Origin: Candidatus Krumholzibacteriia bacterium
GTDB taxonomy: Bacteria > Krumholzibacteriota > Krumholzibacteriia > LZORAL124-64-63
Direction of reading: 5' to 3'
Assembly: GCA_014859985.1 (NCBI GenBank)
Contig: JACZKN010000280.1
Coordinates: 1 to 15,414 of the forward strand
DNA length: 15,414 bases
How positions within the stretch are numbered: the first letter of the stretch is position 1; each line of letters starts with the position of its first letter. Shown piece after piece: positions 9,076 to 15,414 of this stretch. Under the pieces are notes generated by a model. That model was not told the origin of the DNA, did no database searches, and saw nothing but the letters and a program-made list of their open reading frames with translations. A program made the position numbers and the translations under genes.

Positions 9076-9942
9076 TTAGGCCAGGTGCTCGCGGAAGAAA
9101 GCCACGGTCCGTTCCCAGGCCAGCCTCGCCGCCTCCTCGTCGTAGCGCGGCGTGGAATTGTTGTGGAAGCCGTGGCGGGTGCCCGGATAGGCATGCACCT
9201 CGTGCCGCACGCCGCTCGCCTGCAGCGCCGCCTCGCACTCCGGCCACAGGGCGTTGATGCGCGGGTCATCTTCCGCCAGGTGCACCAGCAAAGGCGCCCT
9301 GATCCGCGTCACGTCGGCGCTGTCCGGCGGCGCCCCGTAGAACGGCACCCCCGCCTGCAGGTCGGCGCCCATGGTCACGGCAAGGAACCCGACCACGCCG
9401 CCGCCCCAGCAGAAGCCCGTCGCGCCGAGGCGCCCGCTGCAGAGCGCGTGCGTCTTGAGGAAGCGCGCGCTGTTCAGCATGTCGGTGCGCAGCTTCGCCT
9501 GGTCCAGGCCCGTCTGCAGGGCGCGCCCGTCGTCGTCGTTGCCCGGATAGCCGCCCGCGGGCGCCAGGCCGTCGGGCGCCAGCGCCAGGAAACCCTCCAC
9601 CGCCGCGCGCCGCGCCACGTCCTCGATGTACGGGTTGAGCCCGCGGTTCTCGTGGATCACCAGCAACGCGGGAAACGGCCCTGCCCCGGCGGGTTGGACC
9701 AGGTAGCCGCGCATGGTCCCCGCATTGCCGCCGGGGGACGGGTAGGTGACGTATTGCGCCTTGAGGCGGGGGTCGGTGAACGAGACGGTCTGCGCCCGCG
9801 CATAGCGCGGCAGCAGCGCCTGGGCCATGGTCAGCCCCCCCACCGCGACGGCGGCGGCGCGCAGCAGGAATTCGCGCCGGTCCAGGCGCCCGTGGCAGTA
9901 CTCGTCGTAGAGATCGAAGACCCGGGGATCGATGGTCACCAT
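9076..9942 (-). CDS. Tat-exported dienelactone hydrolase family protein
   Basis: The product is 288 residues with an alpha/beta-hydrolase fold of the dienelactone hydrolase (DLH) family. A twin-arginine signal is present: DRREFLLRAAAVAVGG at 21-36, with cleavage likely after ARA (50). The catalytic triad of the family is visible as C178 in GFCWGGG, D225 or D226 in HLAEDDPRI, and H257 in YPGTRHGFH. E98 in VIHENRG corresponds to the glutamate that positions the nucleophile in DLH. The typical cysteine (not serine) nucleophile supports DLH proper. The natural substrate is unknown; exported members are usually annotated as carboxymethylenebutenolidase-like. AGGAG lies only 3 bases before ATG 9942 and 6 bases before an in-frame GTG at 9939, so initiation may be at the second codon. 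It lies 115 bases downstream of the endonuclease gene. Confidence 0.92.
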   Translation of the reverse strand: MVTIDPRVFDLYDEYCHGRLDRREFLLRAAAVAVGGLTMAQALLPRYARAQTVSFTDPRLKAQYVTYPSPGGNAGTMRGYLVQPAGAGPFPALLVIHENRGLNPYIEDVARRAAVEGFLALAPDGLAPAGGYPGNDDDGRALQTGLDQAKLRTDMLNSARFLKTHALCSGRLGATGFCWGGGVVGFLAVTMGADLQAGVPFYGAPPDSADVTRIRAPLLVHLAEDDPRINALWPECEAALQASGVRHEVHAYPGTRHGFHNNSTPRYDEEAARLAWERTVAFFREHLA

Positions 9943-9991
9943 GGGCTCCTGTCGTTCGCAGCCTGCGGCTGCTCCAGACGTACGCCGGGGC

Positions 9992-10058
9992 CACCCGTGT
10001 CGATCAGGATGGACGGGTGCAGACTCGAATTGGATCCCGGCGGGGTAGCGCTCCCGCC
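9992..10058 (-). terminator. Two hairpins between the endonuclease and hydrolase genes
   Basis: GGCGGG (10039-10044) pairs with CCCGCC (10053-10058), and this stem reaches the endonuclease stop codon. Further downstream in the same transcript CACCCGT (9992-9998) pairs with ACGGGTG (10013-10019) across 14 bases. Neither is followed by a U-run, so termination strength is unclear; they may separate expression of the two genes. Confidence 0.3.
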
Positions 10059-11167
10059 TACTTCGTCAACGTGACCTTCTCGGTGTCCACGACCTGCCCC
10101 GCGCGCATCCGCACGAACCAGGCCCCGCTGGCCACCGGCCGGCCCGCGTCGTCCCGCCCGTCCCAGCCGGCGGTGAAGGTGCCGGGGCCGCGCAGGTCGT
10201 TCAGGAGCACCCGCACCCGCCGGCCGTCCACGCCGTAGATCTCCAGGCTGACCAGGCCGGCATCCTGCAGGGTGTAGGACACCGTGGTCCGGGGATTGAA
10301 CGGGTTGGGATAGACGGCGTCGATGCGGCCGGAGGCGAGCGCCGCCTCGGGCACCGCCGAGATCACGCCCTCGAAGATGCCGCTGACCCACTCGGGATGG
10401 TCCACGAAGGGGTTGCGGTTGCCCTGGTAGGAGTAGACCACGTCGTTGCGGTCCCGCTCGCGGTCGTCCACGGGGTCGTCCTTGTGCCACTGGATGAGGA
10501 CCGACAGCAGGCCCATGTAGGCCACCGCGCCGTCGGTGGGCACGATCAGGGCCGCGTTGTCCGTCAGCACCAGGTCGGGCTCGCCGCTCACGTCGCCGGC
10601 ATAGCGCACGTCCATGTAGAACATGGCCCGGGCCACGTCGCCCTTGCGGCCGTCCCAGGTCTCCCACACCGACGTGTTGTAGTAGTTGGTGCCGCTGCGG
10701 CCGTCGTAGAAGTCGGTGGCGCGCGCCGTGCAGCCGCTGTCGCATTCGCCGAAGGGCAGGTTGCCCCGGTTGTTGTTGTAGTCGGTGTCGCAGATGAACA
10801 GGTGGTGGCAGTCGGTGTAGGGCATGTCGCCGCTGCTGCCGAAACCGTAGCTGTTGGGCCAGCTGTGCTCGCGGTTGTAGGGGCCGGCGCCGCCGCCGGT
10901 CTTGGTGTAGACCCGGTTGCGGTAGATGTCCAGCACGCGGGAGGAGTTGTAGGGATCCTCGTCCGCCTCCTCGAGGATGTCCCAGGTGTCGGTGCTGCTG
11001 GAGGTGTAGGGGTAGCGCGTGTGCCCGTCGATGACGTTGTGCACCGTCTGGCGCAGCGTCGCCGGGCTGGTCAGGTCCACCGAATCGTAGTAGCCGGCCG
11101 GAGGGGCGGCCTGGGCCAGGGTGGCGATCAGGACGGCGAACAGGACAAGCAGGCGGCGGACTGGCAC
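10058..11167 (-). CDS. Secreted endonuclease I family nuclease with FlgD-like C-terminal domain
   Basis: This enzyme probably degrades extracellular DNA and/or RNA. It has 369 residues from GTG 11167. A signal peptide covers 1-20 (PVRRLLVLFAVLIATLAQA). The endonuclease I domain spans about 25-265. Its metal/catalytic motifs are NREHSWP (98-104, H101 as likely general base), DCHHLF (119-124), NNNRGNLPFG (131-140) and NRNPFVDHPEW (250-260), all family hallmarks. The C-terminal 85 residues begin VYPNPFNP (285-292) and form a FlgD-like Ig domain ending in LTK, homologous to the tail of the GH16 enzyme. I chose GTG 11167 because AGGAG lies 7-8 bases upstream and the signal peptide begins there; the frame remains open to TTG 11215. 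The enzyme may scavenge nucleotides or phosphate from environmental DNA. Confidence 0.95.
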   Translation of the reverse strand: MPVRRLLVLFAVLIATLAQAAPPAGYYDSVDLTSPATLRQTVHNVIDGHTRYPYTSSSTDTWDILEEADEDPYNSSRVLDIYRNRVYTKTGGGAGPYNREHSWPNSYGFGSSGDMPYTDCHHLFICDTDYNNNRGNLPFGECDSGCTARATDFYDGRSGTNYYNTSVWETWDGRKGDVARAMFYMDVRYAGDVSGEPDLVLTDNAALIVPTDGAVAYMGLLSVLIQWHKDDPVDDRERDRNDVVYSYQGNRNPFVDHPEWVSGIFEGVISAVPEAALASGRIDAVYPNPFNPRTTVSYTLQDAGLVSLEIYGVDGRRVRVLLNDLRGPGTFTAGWDGRDDAGRPVASGAWFVRMRAGQVVDTEKVTLTK

Positions 11168-11228
11168 GTCGGGACTCCTGACGGGTTGCGGGACTTCCCT
11201 GGGACCACTCCCCAAGATCCTGAAGGGA

Positions 11229-11237
11229 ATTCTAGCA
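11229..11237 (-). promoter_or_regulatory. Extended -10 promoter of the endonuclease gene
   Basis: The minus strand reads TGCTAGAAT, an extended -10 (TGn followed by TAGAAT, 5 of 6 to consensus) in an AT-rich patch. No good -35 is present, which extended -10 promoters tolerate. Predicted start near 11222 gives a leader of about 55 bases. Confidence 0.45.
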
Positions 11238-11343
11238 CAATTTACGCACCCAATGCCTCACGAAACTATCATCTTACGGAATAATTACGCAAATTCAACG
11301 GGCGGCGTCAAGGCATCCGGCGCGTGCCCCGCCCGCGCCCGCG

Positions 11344-11352
11344 TGCTATCGT
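11344..11352 (+). promoter_or_regulatory. Possible extended -10 promoter of the C69 dipeptidase gene
   Basis: TGCTATCGT is a TGn-extended -10 with 4 of 6 matches to TATAAT, about 40 bases before the ATG. The surrounding DNA is GC-rich and no -35 was seen. Alternatively the promoter lies in the AT-rich patch at about 11260-11298 shared with the divergent gene. Confidence 0.28.
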
Positions 11353-11391
11353 CCGCCGGCACACCCCCGACCAGCCGACGAAAGGTCCGCC

Positions 11392-13029
11392 ATGCGCCCG
11401 CACCGTCCCCTGCTCCTGATCCTGCTGCCGCTGCTGCCGGTCGCCCCCGCGGCCCTGGCCTGCACCAACCTGATCGTCTCGCCGGGCGCCAGCGCCGACG
11501 GCTCGACCATCGTCACCTACACCTGCGACGGCGAGTTCCACCCGATCCTGCGCCTGATCGAGGCCGGCGAGCACGAGCCGGGCGCCCTGCAGGACATCAC
11601 CGACTGGGGCGGCAAGGTCATGGGCCAGGTGCCGTACCCGCAGCGCACCTGGCACGTGGTCAACCTGATGAACGAGCACCAGGTCACCATCGCCGAGACC
11701 ACCACCGGGGGCCGGGACGAACTGACCGATCCCGACGGCCTGCTCCACTACTGGACCCTGATGCGCCTGGCCCTGCAGCGGGCGACCACCGCCCGCGAGG
11801 CGGTCGAGGTCATGGGCCGCCTGGTGGCCGACCACGGCTACCGCAGCACCGGCGAGTCCTTCGCCATCGGCGACCCCGACGAGGCCTGGATCATGGAGAT
11901 GGTGGGCCCCGGTCCGGGCGGCCAGGGCGCCCACTGGGTGGCCATCCGCGTGCCCGACGGCATGATCTCGGCCTACGCCAACGGCGGCCGCATCGGCACC
12001 ATCCCCGCCGACGGCGGCCGGGACTGCCTGCACTCGGACCTCGAGGCCATGCAGGAGTTCGCCCGCACCGGCGGCTGGTGGGACCCCGCCGACGGCCCCT
12101 TCAACTGGCGCGAGGCCTTCCACCCCGCCACCGTCCAGCAGCTGCGCTACACCGCCACCCGGGTCTGGAGCCTCTTCCGCCGCGCGGCCCCGTCCCTGGA
12201 CCTGCCCCCGGACTTCCACCGGGGCGAGCCCGGCGCCGACCCCTACCCCCTGTTCGTCAAGCCCGACGCGAAGCTCGCCGTGGCCGACGTCTTCGCCCTC
12301 ATGCGCGACCACTACGAGGGCACGCCCTGGGACATGACCCGGGGCGTCGACGCCGGCCCCCACGGCAACCCGGTGCGCTACCGCCCCATGGGCTGGGAGG
12401 TCGACGGAGAGGCCTACACCTGGGAGCGCCCCATCTCCACCCAGCAGACGGGCTTCTCCATGGTCTGCCAGTCGCGCGAGTGGCTGCCGGACGCCGTCGG
12501 CGGCCTGACCTGGTACGGCCTGGACGACACCGACGTCACCTGCTACATGCCCCTGTACTGCAGCATCACCGCGCTGCCCGCAAGCTACACGACCGGCAGC
12601 CTGGGCGCCTTCGGCTGGGACTCGGCCTGGTGGGTGTTCAACCTGGTCGGCAACTACGCCATGCTGCGCTACGACGCCATGATCCAGGACGTGCGGACCG
12701 CCCAGGCGGACATCGAGGGCACCTTCCTGGACCTGCAGCCGGCGGTGGAAGCGACCGCGGCGCAGCTGGCCGCGTCCGACCCGGCGCTGATGCGCCGCTA
12801 CCTGACCGACTACAGCGTGCAGCACGCCGAGCTGGTGGCCCGGCGCTGGCGGCAGCTGGCCGAGCACCTGGTGACCACCTACAACGACGGCTACGTGAAG
12901 GACGAGCAGGGCCGGCCCCGTGAAGAGGGCTACCCCGAGGCCTGGCTGCGGGCGGTGCTCGAGCAGCGTCCCGACCAGTTCCGGCTGCCGGCGGACACTC
13001 CCCGGGCGCAGGAGCCCCGGGACTACTAG
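11392..13029 (+). CDS. Secreted C69 family (PepD-like) dipeptidase
   Basis: The product is 545 residues, family C69/U34 dipeptidase, an N-terminal nucleophile hydrolase that cleaves dipeptides or related amides. A signal peptide covers 1-23 (LLPLLPVAPAALA), immediately followed by C24 in CTNLIVSPGASADGS (24-38), the family's catalytic N-terminal cysteine with its conserved ASxDGS loop. Other family blocks are GESFAIGDPDEAWIMEM (154-170) and YANGGRIG (195-202 region). The long length fits C69 enzymes of about 500-570 residues. Signal peptide removal would itself expose the nucleophile, so export and activation appear coupled. The ATG has AAAGG 6 bases upstream. The gene is convergent with, and its stop overlaps, the PAP2 gene. 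Periplasmic or extracellular peptide scavenging is the likely role; the substrate is unknown. Confidence 0.92.
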   Translation: MRPHRPLLLILLPLLPVAPAALACTNLIVSPGASADGSTIVTYTCDGEFHPILRLIEAGEHEPGALQDITDWGGKVMGQVPYPQRTWHVVNLMNEHQVTIAETTTGGRDELTDPDGLLHYWTLMRLALQRATTAREAVEVMGRLVADHGYRSTGESFAIGDPDEAWIMEMVGPGPGGQGAHWVAIRVPDGMISAYANGGRIGTIPADGGRDCLHSDLEAMQEFARTGGWWDPADGPFNWREAFHPATVQQLRYTATRVWSLFRRAAPSLDLPPDFHRGEPGADPYPLFVKPDAKLAVADVFALMRDHYEGTPWDMTRGVDAGPHGNPVRYRPMGWEVDGEAYTWERPISTQQTGFSMVCQSREWLPDAVGGLTWYGLDDTDVTCYMPLYCSITALPASYTTGSLGAFGWDSAWWVFNLVGNYAMLRYDAMIQDVRTAQADIEGTFLDLQPAVEATAAQLAASDPALMRRYLTDYSVQHAELVARRWRQLAEHLVTTYNDGYVKDEQGRPREEGYPEAWLRAVLEQRPDQFRLPADTPRAQEPRDY

Positions 13030-13739
13030 GCCGCCACGAGGAAGATGACCGCGGTCGCGCCCAGCAGCGCGCCGGCGACGACCTGCGCCACCGTATGGCG
13101 GCCCAGGACCACCCGGGCCGTGCCCAGGGCGGTGACCCCGGCCAGCAGCCAGGCGGGGCTGCCGTGCAGCTTCCACAGCAGCGCGCCGGCGACGGCCAAC
13201 CCGGCCGTGTGCACGCTGATCTTCCACCGGCGGGTGACCACCAGCAGGGCCAGGACCAGGGCGGTCCAGGCGACAGCCAGCGACACCAGCGGCGCCGGCG
13301 CCCCGCCTATGGCCTGCGCGAACAGGGAGAGCCCCGCGCACAGCAGGGTCAGCAGCAGCGGGGCGGTCCGCTGGTCGCGGCGGGTCAACTCCAGGTCGCG
13401 CACTTCGCCGCGCCGGTGCATGACCACCAGCGCCCCCAGGGGAAAGAGCACCGCCACGGCCACGTGCGCGCCCGTCCAGGCCCACGGGCGCGTTCCCGGC
13501 AGGGTCGACGCCAGCAGGACGAAGCTCACCGCTGCCATCACCGGCGGGCTGGCGGCGTGGGAGAAGGCGACGGCCAGCCGCGGACCCAGCCCGAGGCGCC
13601 GCATCCGCACGGGCGCCTCGTTCAGGCCGGCACGGGCCAGCGCCTGGCGGCGCAGTTGGACCAGGGCCGGATGCAATCCCTCGCTGCCGAAGTCGGGCAC
13701 GGCGTCGGGCTCGACGCCGGTGGCTGTTCCGGTTCTCAC
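13026..13739 (-). CDS. PAP2 superfamily membrane phosphatase
   Basis: The product is 237 residues with about six hydrophobic segments (roughly 55-80, 88-107, 126-144, 148-168, 178-190, 194-236). The PAP2 motifs are recognisable though diverged: RRDQRTAP (120-127) for the first, KISVHTAG (173-180) in place of PSGH for the second, and ARVVLGRHTVAQVVAGALLG (208-227) for the third, with R209 and H215. H177 and H215 would be the phosphotransfer and nucleophile histidines, although Q219 stands where many members have aspartate. Family members dephosphorylate lipid phosphates such as phosphatidate or undecaprenyl pyrophosphate; the substrate here is unknown. The start is GTG 13739, with GAGGAGG about 8 bases upstream. 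The N-terminal 45 residues are hydrophilic and presumably cytoplasmic. It is convergent with the C69 gene. Confidence 0.82.
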   Translation of the reverse strand: MRTGTATGVEPDAVPDFGSEGLHPALVQLRRQALARAGLNEAPVRMRRLGLGPRLAVAFSHAASPPVMAAVSFVLLASTLPGTRPWAWTGAHVAVAVLFPLGALVVMHRRGEVRDLELTRRDQRTAPLLLTLLCAGLSLFAQAIGGAPAPLVSLAVAWTALVLALLVVTRRWKISVHTAGLAVAGALLWKLHGSPAWLLAGVTALGTARVVLGRHTVAQVVAGALLGATAVIFLVAA

Positions 13740-13821
13740 GCTGTGTTCCTCCTCGCGCTCCTACGCCGGGCCCGGTCGCGTCCGTCGATTCCGCCGGTCG
13801 TGCTGCATGATAGGCGGCTTG

Positions 13822-13849
13822 CGTATACCCCCCGCCAACGCCGTGTGAA
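13822..13849 (-). promoter_or_regulatory. Probable sigma-70-type promoter of the PAP2 gene
   Basis: On the minus strand TTCACA (13844-13849, 5 of 6 to TTGACA) lies 16 bases before TATACG (13822-13827, 4 of 6 to TATAAT). A second -10-like box TATCAT (13807-13812) lies closer to the gene but lacks a -35. The leader would be about 75 bases. Confidence 0.4.
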
Positions 13850-13873
13850 TTCCCTGTTAGTCCCGACCCGGGC

Positions 13874-13901
13874 TGGACCAGCGGTCCCGAAGGCGTATAC
13901 T
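13874..13901 (+). promoter_or_regulatory. Probable sigma-70-type promoter of the right-end lipoprotein gene
   Basis: TGGACC (13874-13879, 4 of 6 to TTGACA) lies 16 bases before TATACT (13896-13901, 5 of 6 to TATAAT). Predicted start near 13908 gives a leader of about 36 bases with the GGAGG ribosome site at 13930-13934. Confidence 0.5.
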
Positions 13902-13943
13902 GCGGACGTTCCCGCCACGACCATGCATCGGAGGGAGACCGAC

Positions 13944-15414
13944 ATGCGCCGCCCCGTCCGGCCCGACCTGCCCCTGTTGCCCCTGTTGACCCTGTTGACC
14001 CTGTCGACCCTGCTGTTGGTGCTGGCGGCCTCCGGTTGCAACAGCCGGGACACCGGCTTCGCCCTGCCTGCCGACCTGACCGCGCTGCTGCCGCCTGCGC
14101 CCACGGCCATCGTGGCCGCGCCGGGCCTCGGCGCCCTGGACGCGGCCCTGGCCGACCTGGACGCCCGGGCCGGCGACGAGCCCCTGCTGCCGCCCGCGGT
14201 CCGGGCGCAGCTGGACTTCGCCGCGCTCCTGGACCAGGCGGTGCCCGGGCTCACGCCCCTGGTCGATCCGGCCCGGCCGTTGGCCCTGGCCATGGTGGCG
14301 CCGCCGCCCCTGAGCCAGGATCTGGGCCTGATCCTGATCGTGCCCCTGCGCGACCCCCGGGCGGAGCTGCCTGCCCTGCCGGAGATGTTCCGCAGCAGCC
14401 TCGTGCACGGCCGCTACCTCGCCCTGTCCACGGCCGCGGCCGTGGCCGCCCTGGACTCGGTGCCCGCCCTGGCCCAGGGCCTGCACCCGGGGGTGGCCAG
14501 CGTGGCGGTGGATCTGGCCGGGATGATCGCCCAGTACCGCGGGGTCGTGGAGATGGGCCTGGGCATGATGGCCATGACCCCTGCCCAGGATCCGGACGCG
14601 CCCGCCGGCGGCGGCACGGCCATGTCCCCGGAGGAGGCCCGCGCCCTGGCCGGCGTGGTGCGCGGCGCGCTGGACTCGGCCCGCCGCCTGGACCTGGCCC
14701 TGGACCTGGCCGACGGCGAACTCTCGTTGACCGGCCGGCTGGGCCTGACCGCCGGCGCGCCCCTGGCACCGGGCCCCCAGCCCGACTTCGGCGCCGCCCT
14801 GGCCCTGTCAGGCCTGCTGCCGGCCGGCGCGGACCTGCTGCAGGTCTGGGCCCAGGACCAGTCCCGCGAGCTGGCGTTCATGCGCGAGTACTACCTGGCG
14901 GGCATCCGCAAGGAGACGGCGGCGCTGCCGCCGGAGCAGGCGGCCGCCTACGAGGCCTGGTTCACCGGCTACCTGGACATGATGCCCCGGCTGGGCTGCC
15001 CCGCCGCGGCGGCGGTCGATTTCGGCGAGGACGGGATCGGCCTGCTGGCGGTGCTGGAGGCGGCCGAGCCCGACGCCCTGGCCGAGGCCCTGACCACGCA
15101 GATGGACCTGTTGGGCAGCGCCGGCCTAGGCCTGGTCTTCGTGCCCCTGGAACCGGCGCAGGCGGGCGGCATCGCCGTGCAGCGGTGGCGCGTGGAGTTC
15201 GACGACGAGGCCCTTGCCGCCGGCCTGGGGGCGGGCGCATCCGGTGCCCTGGGCACCCAGCAGGCGACCCAGGTCTTGTTGGTCATGGGTGACCTGTTGC
15301 CGGAGGTGAGCCTGGCCACCGCCGGCGCGCGCACGGTGCTGGGCACCACCCCCGCGGGCGGGGACTTCGCCGGCCTGCTGGAGCGGGTGGCCGGCGGCGG
15401 CGGCAAGCCCGACC
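13944..15414 (+). CDS. Putative lipoprotein of unknown function, partial (runs off the right end)
   Basis: The frame is open from ATG 13944 to the end of the window, 490 codons without a stop. The ATG has GGAGG about 9 bases upstream and a promoter-like TATACT before it. The N-terminus is a lipoprotein signal: MRRPVRPD, a Leu/Thr/Pro-rich hydrophobic core, and ASGC with the candidate lipidated cysteine at residue 32. The mature part is Ala/Leu/Gly-rich with alternating beta-strand-like (LGLILIVPL, IGLLAVLEA, LGLVFVPLE) and helical segments. The layout faintly recalls DUF3352-type envelope proteins that begin with LPAD, but I do not claim the family. The hydrophobic core is encoded by a 9-bp tandem repeat. 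Codon bias (G/C third positions throughout) strongly supports this frame over another open frame at 14036-15292. Confidence 0.85.
   Translation, partial: MRRPVRPDLPLLPLLTLLTLSTLLLVLAASGCNSRDTGFALPADLTALLPPAPTAIVAAPGLGALDAALADLDARAGDEPLLPPAVRAQLDFAALLDQAVPGLTPLVDPARPLALAMVAPPPLSQDLGLILIVPLRDPRAELPALPEMFRSSLVHGRYLALSTAAAVAALDSVPALAQGLHPGVASVAVDLAGMIAQYRGVVEMGLGMMAMTPAQDPDAPAGGGTAMSPEEARALAGVVRGALDSARRLDLALDLADGELSLTGRLGLTAGAPLAPGPQPDFGAALALSGLLPAGADLLQVWAQDQSRELAFMREYYLAGIRKETAALPPEQAAAYEAWFTGYLDMMPRLGCPAAAAVDFGEDGIGLLAVLEAAEPDALAEALTTQMDLLGSAGLGLVFVPLEPAQAGGIAVQRWRVEFDDEALAAGLGAGASGALGTQQATQVLLVMGDLLPEVSLATAGARTVLGTTPAGGDFAGLLERVAGGGGKPD
13971..14015 (+). repeat. 9-bp tandem repeat encoding a lipoprotein signal peptide core
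   Basis: Five 9-base units run head to tail: CCCCTGTTG, CCCCTGTTG, ACCCTGTTG, ACCCTGTCG, ACCCTGCTG. They encode PLL, PLL, TLL, TLS and TLL. Each unit is three codons, so gain or loss of units would keep the frame and only lengthen or shorten the hydrophobic core. Confidence 0.85.

Noticed and set aside
11308..13485. Long open frame on the minus strand (about 725 codons) opposite the C69 gene
   Set aside because: Low-complexity composition with no motif. The plus-strand frame has a signal peptide, ribosome site and C69 motifs.
14036..15292. Plus-strand open frame with Gly/Pro/Arg-rich product
   Set aside because: Codon positions are wrong for this genome. The overlapping frame from 13944 has a ribosome site, promoter and lipoprotein signal, and stays open to the window end.

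Overview
The window reads as a high-GC bacterial chromosome (roughly 70% GC by eye over most of its length, frequent GTG starts) with a lower-GC defence island at its left end. Two secreted enzymes end in a YPNPFNP-type FlgD-like C-terminal domain, a tail common in FCB-superphylum and related candidate phyla (Eisenbacteria, Krumholzibacteriota, Latescibacterota and similar). That placement is inferred from domain style only; there is no rRNA or phylogenetic marker here.

Region 1, positions 1-5223, is the island. It opens inside the terminal inverted repeat of an IS21-family insertion sequence (1-141), which has cut off the 3' part of hsdS. On the minus strand the order of transcription is an AAA/STAND-type ATPase fused to an AlbA_2 (Schlafen-type) domain, then hsdM, then truncated hsdS. 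hsdM and hsdS overlap by four bases. No hsdR is present in the window. The right edge is an AT-rich gene-free stretch (4941-5223) with three successive short inverted repeats, which separates the island from the GC-rich backbone.

Region 2, positions 5224-11167, is a run of minus-strand genes for exported proteins. In transcription order these are a secreted endonuclease I with FlgD-like tail, a Tat-exported dienelactone hydrolase family protein, a GH16 laminarinase-like enzyme (GH16 / Ig-like / CBM6 / FlgD-like tail) behind a clear promoter, a small lipoprotein, and a Tat-signal Rossmann-fold NAD-dependent epimerase/dehydratase. The degradative enzymes suggest a heterotroph that attacks extracellular beta-glucan and nucleic acid.

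Region 3, positions 11168-15414, has a plus-strand C69-family dipeptidase with signal peptide. It converges on a minus-strand PAP2-type membrane phosphatase, and the two stop codons share one CTAG. A divergent plus-strand lipoprotein of unknown function follows and runs off the right end. Its signal peptide is encoded by a 9-bp tandem repeat. No tRNA, rRNA or CRISPR array was seen.
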